From positions 1-42,738 of IMG/VR virus record IMGVR_UViG_3300007725_000008: a stretch of 42,738 nucleotides of DNA, one strand, 5' to 3'. The DNA is from a virus. Shown in pieces: positions 10,605-19,397 of this stretch; the first letter of the stretch is position 1; each line of letters begins with the position of its first letter. Under the pieces are notes generated by a model. That model saw nothing but the letters and a program-made list of their open reading frames with translations, did not search any database and was not told the DNA's origin. A program made the position numbers and the translations under genes.

Positions 10605-12349
10605 TACGTTACCGCTCCTCCTTCAAAGGCCCGCATTAAATCGTACATTTTACGGAAACCCTGTTGGCGATCACCATTGCCCGCGCCGCGAACGGCTCTT
10701 GCCGTCATTACAAATTCTCCATCGGATAACATTGCGGGAATGTCGTCAGAAATTTCTGTCCCGGGGCCTTGTATTTGACCCGTGCGCCGCGGAAAGTCCT
10801 CCATTGTCATGTTTCTCTGACCTTGACGATTCATTATTGGACCACCAGTTGCCGCGGCAACAACAGGTTCTTCAGAAACAAATTGAGCAGGCATAATAGG
10901 TTCAACATAAGGCGTGTAAATCGGATTGCCTTGCGCATCAACACCATAAAGAGGAGCGGGCCGCATACCAGTGACGTTAGGGTCATATCCCGGCAGAACG
11001 ACGGGCGCGGGAGGAACGTAAGTAGAAACTCCGCCACCGCTCGGCACCATTGTGCCGGTTTGCGTAGCGCCCCCACCAATTGTGCCAGACGGCACTAGGG
11101 CAGAGTAGGTTCGTGAAGGCTCAATGGGCCGTTTATATTCGCCTTGGCTTGGAGAATATGACGCATCTAGTATCTGTGAAGCAGGGAAGAAAGTCTGACT
11201 TGGGCGGACATACCTTGCCGCTGAAGCAGACCCAGAAGTGGGAACTCCCACAGAATATTTTTCTGGGCTTTCTTCTAAACGTCTTTCAGAGGTGTCGGTT
11301 ACATCCGTGCCGTAGGCCGATAAATCTACGGGTTCCGCGGGTATTTCATCAAAGGCACCACCTGCTGTTCCCGCCGCTAACGCAGCAAGACCGTAAGGCA
11401 ACGCACTTTTCAAAAACGAGCCTGCGGTAGAGGCTTTCGCTGCCGCCGCCGGCGCACCTTCCATCCCCAAATATTTTGAAACAAAGTCTGGCTTTAATCC
11501 GGTTTCTTTACTTATTTCACCAATACGACGTAATTCATCGACCTTAGTTGTTGCGGCAGGAGGAGTAACCGTTGGGTCAGTGGTGCCCGCATCACTAATA
11601 TTTGACGTGCTCAAACGCATCGACGGAGTGCCTTCTGCGGGCAATCCTAATAAATCGCGCGCACCCGGTCTGAAGGTAGTGGGCAAACTTCCCGACAACC
11701 CCTCTTTAAACCCTGTCATAAATCCGGGCCCACCTTCGCCCATCGATTGAACGCCTTTGAAAACACCCGACCCGACGCCTACAAGTACCCCCGCAGTAGC
11801 CGCACTTTTTAAAGCTTCGCCTACACTTTCGCCTTGGATCAAGCCGCCAATACCCGCGCCTAAAGCAGCGGTGCCCGCAGTTCCGAGAGCGGCACCCACA
11901 CCCGGTAGGAAATAATTAATCGCCAACGGCACAATAATTTTAGCCGCTTTTTTGAAAACTTTCTTAATGCCTTTTACAAGCTTCTTTAGGAAAAACTCAC
12001 GCTGCCCCGTCATCGGGTTAATGGAGTTGCGATCAGAACCAACCACATATGCTTCGGGGTCCGCGCCCTCTGCTGCAATTGCTTCTTTAATTTGACCAAC
12101 TAACTCTGGGTTGTTTTCCGCAACTTCACGTGGAACCATTACTTCTTTTTCAGACGCGTGGACCACGAAGTTGTCACCTTCACGCCCCATCCGAGCCATG
12201 CGGTCAGCGACTTCCTTCATTGAGTTAATGCCGCCTGCGCGGCCAAACATCAGGACGTTATCGTCAACCTCATCCAGATTAGATGTGAAAAAGGAGCCAA
12301 GGCCCCCTTCTGGCATTGTAATCGTTTCGTACTGTTGCGCAGCGGCCAT
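10604..12349 (-). CDS. Virion protein with cationic amphipathic/Gly-rich membrane segment (581 aa)
   Basis: I chose the ATG at 12349 because it overlaps the upstream stop (TAATG); an in-frame extension to 12442 has unlike composition. Residues 62-75 (VVHASEKEVMVPRE) and 110-120 precede a Lys-rich amphipathic helix (121-137) and a Gly/Ala hydrophobic stretch (138-171), which could contact or cross a membrane. GGPIMNR at 502-508 is the motif shared with neighbours. Residues near 535-555 (DDIPAMLSDGEFVMTARAV) are a C-terminal signature I have seen in many marine phage virion proteins. The middle is Pro/Ser/Thr-rich. A DNA-ejection or tail-associated role is inferred. Confidence 0.8.
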   Translation of the reverse strand: MAAAQQYETITMPEGGLGSFFTSNLDEVDDNVLMFGRAGGINSMKEVADRMARMGREGDNFVVHASEKEVMVPREVAENNPELVGQIKEAIAAEGADPEAYVVGSDRNSINPMTGQREFFLKKLVKGIKKVFKKAAKIIVPLAINYFLPGVGAALGTAGTAALGAGIGGLIQGESVGEALKSAATAGVLVGVGSGVFKGVQSMGEGGPGFMTGFKEGLSGSLPTTFRPGARDLLGLPAEGTPSMRLSTSNISDAGTTDPTVTPPAATTKVDELRRIGEISKETGLKPDFVSKYLGMEGAPAAAAKASTAGSFLKSALPYGLAALAAGTAGGAFDEIPAEPVDLSAYGTDVTDTSERRLEESPEKYSVGVPTSGSASAARYVRPSQTFFPASQILDASYSPSQGEYKRPIEPSRTYSALVPSGTIGGGATQTGTMVPSGGGVSTYVPPAPVVLPGYDPNVTGMRPAPLYGVDAQGNPIYTPYVEPIMPAQFVSEEPVVAAATGGPIMNRQGQRNMTMEDFPRRTGQIQGPGTEISDDIPAMLSDGEFVMTARAVRGAGNGDRQQGFRKMYDLMRAFEGGAVT

Positions 12350-12576
12350 TATGCTTCTCCTGAAATGGCTTCTGGGGCAGTGACTGTTATAGAGGTACTG
12401 CGTTTCTCTGCGCCGGTCCACGATTCGCCACAATCTGGGCAATTACCATCAGGGTAACTCGCAACCTCTGCGGGGGTGTCAACTGCGTTATCACAGTTTA
12501 CACAATGCACTGTATCAGAACTTGTCGAAGGTTTCCACCTTGAACCATTAGGCATAGTAATAATTGTATCTGTCAT
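12349..12576 (-). CDS. Small zinc-ribbon-like protein (75 aa)
   Basis: This 75-aa protein has two CxxC knuckles, C25-V-N-C28 and C46-P-D-C49, separated by 17 residues. That is the spacing of a zinc ribbon or rubredoxin-like zinc site. The flanks are Ser/Thr-rich. It sits between two virion genes with a 4-base overlap upstream and a TAATG junction downstream, so it is probably co-translated with them. Zinc binding is inferred from the cysteines. It could be a structural zinc-stabilised virion factor or a small regulator. Confidence 0.75.
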   Translation of the reverse strand: MTDTIITMPNGSRWKPSTSSDTVHCVNCDNAVDTPAEVASYPDGNCPDCGESWTGAEKRSTSITVTAPEAISGEA

Positions 12577-12869
12577 GTCGTTGTCACCGTTACTGTTCCT
12601 ACAGAGGCCGTAGAGGACAGTCCTCCCAAATAAGTTCGATAAGCTAAAACTATCTTAACAAAGCCGTCCTCTTGAAACAAGGTTCCCGGTTCAAGTCCTG
12701 TTTCTGAGGAAGGTAAGTCAGTCAGCACTAATTTAGTGTTACGGCCCTCACCCGGGTTATTTTGTTGATTGATAAAAAGAGAAAAAGCCCTTGTTAATTC
12801 TGCAAAGTACCTTTGCTCGTAGCTTTCTGGGGGAATTGGAAAGAAAGGCGGCGTAACGTTTCTTGACAT
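12573..12869 (-). CDS. Small tail/virion-associated protein (98 aa)
   Basis: A 98-aa protein starting MSRNVTPPFFPIPPESYEQRY, with a helical N-terminal half and a beta-prone Thr/Val-rich C-terminus ending in VTVTTT. It overlaps the previous gene by one base and the zinc-ribbon gene by 4 bases. It resembles short proteins encoded next to beta-rich tail proteins in marine phages, but I cannot name a family. The C-terminal VGTVTVTTT resembles the end of the 101-aa gene at 23372-23677. Confidence 0.75.
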   Translation of the reverse strand: MSRNVTPPFFPIPPESYEQRYFAELTRAFSLFINQQNNPGEGRNTKLVLTDLPSSETGLEPGTLFQEDGFVKIVLAYRTYLGGLSSTASVGTVTVTTT

Positions 12870-15070
12870 CAGCGACGCCCATCTGGTCTTAGATCATAAC
12901 GTAGCGATCCAAGCCTCCAAACAACGCCAACGTCATCCGAATCTACGCGTACCGTAAATTGTCGGCCCCGTAAACGAAGGTGAACCTGTTCTGTTGAACT
13001 TTCTACGTTGCTTACCGAAGACTTTGAATAAGTGCCCCCAACAGAATTTTTTATCTCTGTTGTAATGTCCACATTTGGTGTTTCTGCGGTAGAGTCTCTA
13101 AAGCCAACATCGGGCAATAACCTACGGATAAAGGTAAAGTTTTCCCCATCTTGAATGTCTATAGGGCTAGACTTGATGTACGCGGAAATTGCAGATGCAG
13201 GAGAAGTAGAGCCGTCGTCAAAACCTTCTTCATGGTTATAAAGATAATAGTCGCTTGAAGCCGCGATTGGACGTGTGAAAATACCACGATCAACCCAAGC
13301 CGTGCGGTCTAACGTTCCATAATACCAGACTTTTTCAAGGTAATTATAAACGACATAACGATCATTAGTTGCACTTTCAGAGGAAGGATAAAACCACCAT
13401 ACTTCAGAGTTTTCCGCATTTAAACCTGCAAATATTTTTTCCGCCTGCAACTCATTTAAGTCATTAAAAACATAATCTTTAACACTACAGGGCAAACGTG
13501 TAACCGTGCCGCCATACGCATAAAACTCAGAGGAGCCCATCCACAAAATATTGTCATCCACGGCAACCGCAGCCTTTGGACCAATAATTGTAATGTTTTG
13601 CGAAATAAGGTTAACGCCATATGTGAAGGGCGGACCTAAATATTGCATGGCGTACAAAGAAGTATCCGTAAAAATTACGATCTGCTGTTTTGTTTTAACC
13701 GCTTGTATAATTTCAGACCCGCTACTCAAGCGTAATTCACCCGCCGTATTAAGCGCCGTGGACTGCCAATCCGTTAAAGATTCTTGATCTGAAAAACGAA
13801 GAGCAAGAGGGTCTTGTACGCCGGGGTCTGCTTCAGGGTCGCAGCCAAACGCAATAACATGCCGTTCGTCAGCCACCATTACTTGTTTACAGGTAGTCGG
13901 CGTAGTCGTTGCCCCTGTTAAATCCTGTAGCGCAACACAACGATTGTTGTTTACGCCCACGCTTGAATCCCAATAGTATATGTTTCCATCCCGCGGATTC
14001 AAAAGTAAGTCTTCGCCAAAGTTATCTTGGTTCCAAAGTCTTAAATTGTCGGTGCCCGTTACCACAACAACATCAGTGGCACTCCCCCACGTACCGCGTG
14101 ACCACGTTCCAGCGCCCCAACCACTACCGTAAACAACTGTGTCGATACCTGTGTTTAATTGGTATCGCGCAACAGAGGTTACGCCACCGTCGCCTGTATC
14201 TAAATAATTAGCCACAACAGGAGTAAACACTAACTCTCCGTCTACAGTGATAGAGGAAATCGGCGTATCCGCATCTCTGGCAATGAAGGTATAAACTGTA
14301 GGCGACAAAACTTGTTCAATTTCATACTCTTGGTTTAAAACACCCTCAGTAATATTGCCGCCTAACCCATTTACACCGCTAAAAGTAACAAAATCCCCAG
14401 CAATTGCGCCATGAGGTTGGTTTACTGTTACCGTAATTGTAGAGGAACCATCCGTAGCAGAAAAATCTAAATCATCAAAAACACTCACGTCTTTTGTTGT
14501 AATGCCAACACTTCCCACGGACCCCGAAACTTCTAATCCCGTTACAGAAGCACTGGCATCTATGTCTCCGGCGATTGAAACGTCACCAACTGAACCAACA
14601 AGTTCTGGCGAGATTAACAAAACTAATGCATTGTCCCCTGTGCGGGCAAAAGCGGAACCAACGCCGCCTGTTGCCGCAACTCCAGAAAGAGTTGCAACAT
14701 TGTCGTTTTTTGTTATGTCACCGACGCCCGTTGTAGCAAAAATACCGACGATAGAAACACTTATATCTTCATTTAATTCGTTAGAAAAACGTATTGGGGT
14801 AATATCGTAAAAGGCGTTTCCGTAGTTGATATAGTATTTTTTATTTGTACCCACGCCCAAGTATTGATTACGCTGAAGCGTTACCCACGGATGCAAGCTA
14901 CGAGCTACACCAAGATAGGATGCAGTAGATTGCTTTAACCAGCCGCCTATTTTCTCTGGAAAACCAAATCTAAAACGTATCTTATCGCCGTCGAACCATC
15001 CGCCCTCATTAGAGTAAGACGTAATCTCTCTGTTTAGTCCCGGTTTAAATTGAAACTTTGCTAAAGGCAT
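12869..15070 (-). CDS. Beta-rich tail/stabilisation protein, P22 gp10-like role (733 aa)
   Basis: The N-terminus (FKPGLNREITSYSNEGGWFDGDK at 8-30, with IRFRFGFPEKIGGW after it) is a pattern I associate with a large beta-propeller-like virion protein of marine podoviruses, often annotated as stabilisation or tail protein. The rest is beta-strand, aromatic and Gly/Asp rich. Residues about 101-195 look inserted and carry degenerate GxVGxVxV repeats like those of the 254-aa repeat gene at 18630. A good ribosome site (AAAAGGAG) precedes the ATG at 15070. Role as a head-tail or tail-tube stabiliser is from family resemblance, moderate certainty. Confidence 0.75.
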   Translation of the reverse strand: MPLAKFQFKPGLNREITSYSNEGGWFDGDKIRFRFGFPEKIGGWLKQSTASYLGVARSLHPWVTLQRNQYLGVGTNKKYYINYGNAFYDITPIRFSNELNEDISVSIVGIFATTGVGDITKNDNVATLSGVAATGGVGSAFARTGDNALVLLISPELVGSVGDVSIAGDIDASASVTGLEVSGSVGSVGITTKDVSVFDDLDFSATDGSSTITVTVNQPHGAIAGDFVTFSGVNGLGGNITEGVLNQEYEIEQVLSPTVYTFIARDADTPISSITVDGELVFTPVVANYLDTGDGGVTSVARYQLNTGIDTVVYGSGWGAGTWSRGTWGSATDVVVVTGTDNLRLWNQDNFGEDLLLNPRDGNIYYWDSSVGVNNNRCVALQDLTGATTTPTTCKQVMVADERHVIAFGCDPEADPGVQDPLALRFSDQESLTDWQSTALNTAGELRLSSGSEIIQAVKTKQQIVIFTDTSLYAMQYLGPPFTYGVNLISQNITIIGPKAAVAVDDNILWMGSSEFYAYGGTVTRLPCSVKDYVFNDLNELQAEKIFAGLNAENSEVWWFYPSSESATNDRYVVYNYLEKVWYYGTLDRTAWVDRGIFTRPIAASSDYYLYNHEEGFDDGSTSPASAISAYIKSSPIDIQDGENFTFIRRLLPDVGFRDSTAETPNVDITTEIKNSVGGTYSKSSVSNVESSTEQVHLRLRGRQFTVRVDSDDVGVVWRLGSLRYDLRPDGRR

Positions 15071-15124
15071 GGGGCGCTCCTTTTCTTTGCACAGTATACT
15101 TGAAAAACCGAAGTAAAAAAACCC

Positions 15125-15676
15125 TTATCGCCAACGCGGTCCTTCAAACCAAGCAACTAAACTTTTTCTTATACCCGAACTCACTGGAGTTACACGATGA
15201 CGCAAATACGACGGAAAAACTAACACGCTGCCGCGGCTCCTTAATTGTTCAACGGTAGGAACGTCCGCCAACTCAAACTCAAAATTGCCATCCTCGTAAT
15301 CTGTCGAGTCAGACAGTTGTACAGTTACAGACAACTTTCTGTCAAAAGGCGTATCCCGTTCAAATAAGGTATCGTGATGCCATTCATATTTGCCCTTGTT
15401 AACACCGTGATATTCTGTGTATTGAATTTCTGCAATATTTTGCACGTCAAAGCCAAAAGCCATACGATTAGCGTGTAAGACATAATCCCACAAAAAATTT
15501 CTTATTTTTTCATTACCTGTAGCCCATCGTACCTTGCTAATACGAACATTTCTTTTTACTTCAGCTTCGTTTGAGACGGTGGCAGGCACTGCGGGTAATT
15601 TTTCGCAAGTCTCTATTATTTCATCACATGTTTGAGAGGCCACATGAGCAGGCCATAGTTGCCATTGAGGTCGCAT
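15125..15676 (-). CDS. 2OG-Fe(II) oxygenase
   Basis: This 183-aa protein matches the 2-oxoglutarate/Fe(II) dioxygenase core. The HxD iron motif is at H100-x-D102 (in YEWHHDTLF), the distal iron ligand is H160 in LRHRVTPV, and the 2OG-binding Arg is R170 before SLVAWFEGP. This is the arrangement of prolyl-4-hydroxylase/PiuC-type enzymes. The length equals the minimal catalytic domain. An AAGGAG site lies 6 bases before the ATG. It is the last gene of a three-gene cassette between the tail-fibre and tail-hub genes. The substrate is unknown; protein, nucleic acid or glycan hydroxylation are all possible. Confidence 0.85.
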   Translation of the reverse strand: MRPQWQLWPAHVASQTCDEIIETCEKLPAVPATVSNEAEVKRNVRISKVRWATGNEKIRNFLWDYVLHANRMAFGFDVQNIAEIQYTEYHGVNKGKYEWHHDTLFERDTPFDRKLSVTVQLSDSTDYEDGNFEFELADVPTVEQLRSRGSVLVFPSYLRHRVTPVSSGIRKSLVAWFEGPRWR

Positions 15677-15687
15677 TAATAACTCCT

Positions 15688-16320
15688 TTATTGATTAGGG
15701 GGCAGCAACGTAATTCTTGGTTGATACCCCATTGGGTTTTTGTGTGATAAATACGGTCTTCCATCAAACTGCAAAGCAGAGTGCTTACCCTCCTCAAGCA
15801 CATAATGAAAAAATGCTTGAGCATGTTCTTTACCCGCATACTTTTCTCTCCAGTGAACAACCTCAGTGCCAAGGTAAACCAACGCGTCCCCTTCTTCTAA
15901 TTCTACAGCAACTTTAGCAGAGTCTCGCACGACATGGTTTTCTTGATCTTCTTTGCTGGGTTTAAAAACATAAAAGTACCAATTCTCTGTTTTTTTCAAA
16001 CATATAGTCACGCTTATTTCACAAGCGGGACGATCTTGATGCATTTTTAAATCGTCACCATGAGCATATAGTCGCGCATACGAATAGGTCGGTATTACCG
16101 GCTGATGAACAACTTCTTCTACATCATGTTGATAAAATTCCATGTATTCGTCCAACAAAGGCGTGTCTGGAAAGGATAAAGAGTTAGGACACATGTGGTC
16201 GGAGTACCGAAAGCCGCTGTCTCGCATCCACTGTAAGTAGGCATAAACGTCCGCACAATTTTTTTCATTAAAAAAGTTGCGTACAACTACAAAACCTTTT
16301 TCTTGTAACTCTTTATTCAT
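15688..16320 (-). CDS. Second 2OG-Fe(II) oxygenase-like protein
   Basis: A 210-aa protein with a second, divergent dioxygenase signature: H94-Q-D96 inside LKMHQDRPACEIS, beta strands after it, and a distal H156 in VVHWREKYAG followed by the AFFHYV strand. The opening (KGFVVVRNFFNE) resembles the N-terminus of phytanoyl-CoA hydroxylase/JmjC-like phage oxygenases. The start overlaps the upstream gene by 8 bases and the next gene follows after 11 bases, so the two oxygenases are co-expressed. The two proteins are too different to be a recent duplication. The substrate is unknown. Confidence 0.8.
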   Translation of the reverse strand: MNKELQEKGFVVVRNFFNEKNCADVYAYLQWMRDSGFRYSDHMCPNSLSFPDTPLLDEYMEFYQHDVEEVVHQPVIPTYSYARLYAHGDDLKMHQDRPACEISVTICLKKTENWYFYVFKPSKEDQENHVVRDSAKVAVELEEGDALVYLGTEVVHWREKYAGKEHAQAFFHYVLEEGKHSALQFDGRPYLSHKNPMGYQPRITLLPPNQ

Positions 16321-17071
16321 CTATTCTTATCCTTTGCCGTGCAGCGCGAAAAAAAGTTGCGTATGCATTTTGCATTTTTGCGCCGATTTTGTACTTAACC
16401 GTAGAATGATTGACAAAATCCCTCGGCGTGAATGCACTAACTTTGTACGAAAGCTTGTTTCGTTTAAACGGTATTATTTGAGCAATTGGGGTATTTATCG
16501 GCACTTTTCCTTCAAAGTTTGATTTTATAAAAAAAGGAAAATTAATTTCATTAAAATAAGTGTCGGTGTCCACAATAGCCGGTAAAACTTGAACGGGTAT
16601 GTCCGGGCGATGCAAAGGAGCAACGATCAAACAACTATACCCCGGAGTAGTTTTTATGCACCAAGGTGACTTTAGCTTTGCAATGCCTCCGTCAGAGGTC
16701 TGCCCCACGACATTTTTGCCGTATACGCTATTTGTTAATTGCGCTTTATCGTGCACATCTACGGTAAAATATTTTAACATAGAGTGTTCTTCTTGTATTG
16801 TTCCCGTTGGTGGCGATTTGACTAAAATTTCCCCTTTAAAAACGGCAAACTCCATCCACAGGGGAATGCAAAACCCTGTTGTCATGCTGTCAATTACTGG
16901 AAGACACCAATGTATGGATGATGTGGACAAACCCAATTCATCCTTTGGCTTTACTTTCATGGTTTTAGGACACACCTTAACCATAGGTAATGGATGAGGA
17001 ACAGCATTTAACAGGCCCTCGTCCATAATTTTAAAATCAACAATAGATTCTTGTTTACTAAATAATCTCAA
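16313..17071 (-). CDS. DUF6065-like protein of unknown function (252 aa)
   Basis: The open frame begins at a TTG (17071) preceded closely by AGGTGG; an ATG 15 codons in (17026) is the alternative. Key pattern: KTTPGYSCLIVAPLHRPD at 140-157, then an IVDTD strand (167-171) and NTPIAQIIPFKR (193-204). This order of a PGYS loop, a beta strand with Asp and a C-terminal IxQIIPF strand resembles the DUF6065 group and proteins of cyanophages, from memory. It overlaps the oxygenase gene by 8 bases, so it may supply a partner or substrate for it; that is inference. Confidence 0.7.
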   Translation of the reverse strand: MRLFSKQESIVDFKIMDEGLLNAVPHPLPMVKVCPKTMKVKPKDELGLSTSSIHWCLPVIDSMTTGFCIPLWMEFAVFKGEILVKSPPTGTIQEEHSMLKYFTVDVHDKAQLTNSVYGKNVVGQTSDGGIAKLKSPWCIKTTPGYSCLIVAPLHRPDIPVQVLPAIVDTDTYFNEINFPFFIKSNFEGKVPINTPIAQIIPFKRNKLSYKVSAFTPRDFVNHSTVKYKIGAKMQNAYATFFRAARQRIRIDE

Positions 17072-17095
17072 AACCCACCTGTGTGCGCCTTTAGA

Positions 17096-17539
17096 TTATT
17101 CCCCTAACATTGTTTCCACCCAAGACGGCAATTCTGGCCATAATATATTATCTGGCCATCCCGCCGTCGTAGGTAAATCCAAAAGCGACTGTCTATATGT
17201 AGTTAACTGCGTTTGCTGCCCTTCTGTCAAGTCTGCCCACCATAATGGGTTTGACGCTATAGGGTCTACATACGTTCGCAACAATGCGTTACGGTGGTTT
17301 CGTTCTGAAGCCGCGACTTCTTCCGAAGTAGGCGGAACATAAGCTTGAAGCTCGTTATCGTTTAGTAAACGATTATACAATGGCGCGACTTCAATTGCGG
17401 AGCTGGTGCCGTCAGGGGTGCATGAAAACCATATCCACCCGTATTCGGGGTGATTTATTTCGCAATCAATAACAAATAAATCAGGGCCAACATATCGTGG
17501 GTTACGATACTCTATAGTGCTTCCGTCTATTTTTGCCAT
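17096..17539 (-). CDS. Phage tail assembly chaperone-like protein (147 aa)
   Basis: The C-terminal half (about 81-143) shows the pattern of the Phage_tail_APC family: RNALLRTYVDP, LWWADLTEGQQ, YRQSLLDLP and a GWPDNILWPELPSW ending. The N-terminal half is a small beta domain with aromatic residues. The gene starts at the stop of the collagen-like fibre gene (TAATG), the usual place for a fibre or tail assembly factor. It probably assists folding or attachment of the fibre. Family assignment is by motif reading. Confidence 0.75.
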   Translation of the reverse strand: MAKIDGSTIEYRNPRYVGPDLFVIDCEINHPEYGWIWFSCTPDGTSSAIEVAPLYNRLLNDNELQAYVPPTSEEVAASERNHRNALLRTYVDPIASNPLWWADLTEGQQTQLTTYRQSLLDLPTTAGWPDNILWPELPSWVETMLGE

Positions 17540-18621
17540 TACGAAATCCTAACCCAAAGTGATGCGCTGGAGGGTGAAGTTAATGCGCTTGACATGGCTC
17601 TCCATGTTCCCGTGGTGGGAGAAGGACCTGTGTTACAAATACTTGGAGTGTTTGCAGATAATTTTACAGACGCGCCCTGCAAACTTGCGGCGGGCTGTGT
17701 TGAACCCGCTGGTGTAGCCGAACTCGGTGACGCAAAAGTATATGAATCCACGTCCCCGTAAGTAACGCTTATGCCGGGGCCGGGAGGACCGGGAGGACCT
17801 GTCGGTCCGGTAGGGCCCGTAGGACCAGTTGAGCCAGTTGGGCCAGTTGGGCCAGCAGGACCGGGAGGACCCGCAGAACCAGCCGGTCCGGTAGGGCCCG
17901 TAGGACCAGTGGGACCCGTAGGACCAGTAGGCCCCACCACGGCGGCGTTAGCAATCGTTCCCTTTCTAATGGCTCCCGCGGTAACGTCATATACCGCAAT
18001 TAAATCGGTGCTTTCAAAAGAAGTTTCTGTCGTCAGACCGTTTATGTCTAAGTCTAAAGTGCGATCCGCGGCTAAAGTGCCGCCACCGGACAAACCCGTA
18101 CCCGCAATAATTTGTGTTGCAGAAGCCGCGCCTCCGATATTTGAAAGAGCCGTAGAGGCACTATCAACATCCGAAAGATTATTTGCACCAAGAAGAGCAT
18201 CCGTTGCAACAAAAGTAGACGTTACATCAACAACATTTGCTGCCGCTCCGCCGCCATCGGTGTAGACAATCGCACTTTTACCCGTTGTAATCGTAACATT
18301 GTCTCCCGAGCCTTGGCTTAAAATTACGCTTTGTGCCGTAGTGTTTTTTACAAAAAACACGCGTTCCAAGTCATTAGGTTGAATTGTAACCGTGTTTGTA
18401 CCGCTGGGTGTTCCGCTAAACAAAAGTACGGCATACTGTGTATCTGACAACACCCCGTCTGTTGTAGACAGAGTATGCGTTGTCCCACTTAACGTAATTG
18501 TACCAACTCCACTTGTAAGTCTATCGACTATCTGGAGGTTCGTATTTGTTGTGGTGCCCCACGTACCGGACTGCTCGCCCGTTCCGATAAGTTCAATACC
18601 AGTATTTGCAAAGGTGCTCAT
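17539..18621 (-). CDS. Collagen-like tail fibre protein (360 aa)
   Basis: The N-terminus ([20 protein letters not shown] at 9-28) is a virion-attachment type start seen in phage tail fibres. Residues 148-196 contain [19 protein letters not shown] and a [19 protein letters not shown] strand, both common fibre elements. Residues 230-283 are about 18 uninterrupted Gly-X-Y triplets, mainly GPT, forming a collagen-like trimeric rod. A short C-terminal beta head follows (284-360) and would be the receptor-binding tip. The chaperone-like gene follows directly. Fibre identity is strong; receptor unknown. Confidence 0.9.
   Translation of the reverse strand: MSTFANTGIELIGTGEQSGTWGTTTNTNLQIVDRLTSGVGTITLSGTTHTLSTTDGVLSDTQYAVLLFSGTPSGTNTVTIQPNDLERVFFVKNTTAQSVILSQGSGDNVTITTGKSAIVYTDGGGAAANVVDVTSTFVATDALLGANNLSDVDSASTALSNIGGAASATQIIAGTGLSGGGTLAADRTLDLDINGLTTETSFESTDLIAVYDVTAGAIRKGTIANAAVVGPTGPTGPTGPTGPTGPAGSAGPPGPAGPTGPTGSTGPTGPTGPTGPPGPPGPGISVTYGDVDSYTFASPSSATPAGSTQPAASLQGASVKLSANTPSICNTGPSPTTGTWRAMSSALTSPSSASLWVRIS
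17773..17934 (-). repeat. Tandem 9-bp collagen-type repeat
   Basis: GC-rich tandem 9-bp units encode the Gly-Pro-Thr triplets of the fibre gene (residues 230-283). Such tracts expand and contract by slippage, so rod length may vary between relatives. Confidence 0.9.
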
Positions 18622-18629
18622 TTTAACCT

Positions 18630-19394
18630 CTAAGCCGCTATTTCAACCCAAGTGATTTCTTGGTCAGGTTCGATTTCAGTATAACTTGTTCCGGGGTTTG
18701 GTTCAACATTACTATAACTCGTACCCGGAGCAGGCGTGATTTCCGTAAAACTTGTGCCCGGAGCAGGAATAATGGGCGCGTATGCCGTACCCGGAGCAGG
18801 AATAATATTGCCCCAAACAATAACGCTGCCCACAACGCCTGTAGCCTCTAAGCCCGTGACATTAACAGTCGCAGACGCATTTACCGTTACGCTGCCCACA
18901 TTGCCTGTGGCTTCCAAACCAGTGACTGGAACGTTTGCGTCAGCTTCAACGGTTACAGTGCCAACGGCTCCCGTGGCCTCCAACCCTGTTACAGAAACAA
19001 CAGCACTTCCTGTTACGGATACATCACCAACAGCCCCTGTAGCCTCAAGACCCGTGACATTAACAATAGCATCAGCTACGACAGTTACGTCACCAACAGC
19101 CCCTGTGCCAGCAACGCCAGTAGGAGATACAACAGCCTCCCCAATTACGGTCGCCGTTCCAACACCACCCGTTGCTTCTAAGCCAGTAGGAGATACAACA
19201 GCAGATGCCGCGACAGTAACGCTGCCTACACCACCAGTCGCCTCTAATCCTGTGACGGGTACATTGGCATCAGCTTCAACCGTAACGCTGCCCACGGCTC
19301 CCGTGCCAGCGACACCCGTTACTTCAACAACAACGTTTGGATCAACACCACTATCCGCAAGTGGTGCGGAGGCTAATGGTGTAAAGCCAAGCAT
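18630..19394 (-). CDS. Two-family repeat protein next to the tail fibre (254 aa)
   Basis: After a short N-terminus (1-24) the protein is built almost wholly of repeats. Residues 25-196 hold seven full 22-residue units plus a partial eighth, consensus [21 protein letters not shown]. Residues 197-251 hold five 11-residue units of the type [11 protein letters not shown]. The 22-residue unit has alternating Val and Gly like a beta-solenoid or Ig-like strand pair. The gene lies 8 bases upstream of the fibre gene. A tail-associated elongated adhesin or spacer is the likely role. No enzymatic residue pattern is seen. Confidence 0.85.
   Translation of the reverse strand: MLGFTPLASAPLADSGVDPNVVVEVTGVAGTGAVGSVTVEADANVPVTGLEATGGVGSVTVAASAVVSPTGLEATGGVGTATVIGEAVVSPTGVAGTGAVGDVTVVADAIVNVTGLEATGAVGDVSVTGSAVVSVTGLEATGAVGTVTVEADANVPVTGLEATGNVGSVTVNASATVNVTGLEATGVVGSVIVWGNIIPAPGTAYAPIIPAPGTSFTEITPAPGTSYSNVEPNPGTSYTEIEPDQEITWVEIAA
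18642..18806 (-). repeat. 33-bp tandem repeats (5 copies)
   Basis: Five 33-bp units encode 11-residue blocks ([11 protein letters not shown] type). They follow directly on the 66-bp array and become more divergent toward the C-terminus. Confidence 0.8.
18807..19322 (-). repeat. 66-bp tandem repeats (about 7.8 copies)
   Basis: Near-identical 66-bp units encode the 22-residue [15 protein letters not shown] blocks. Several units differ by only a few codons, suggesting recent expansion or gene conversion. Confidence 0.85.
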
Positions 19395-19397
19395 GTG

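Noticed and set aside
12350-12442. N-terminal extension of the 581-aa virion gene
   Set aside because: It runs through the zinc-ribbon gene in another frame; the ATG at 12349 fits the TAATG coupling seen in the block.
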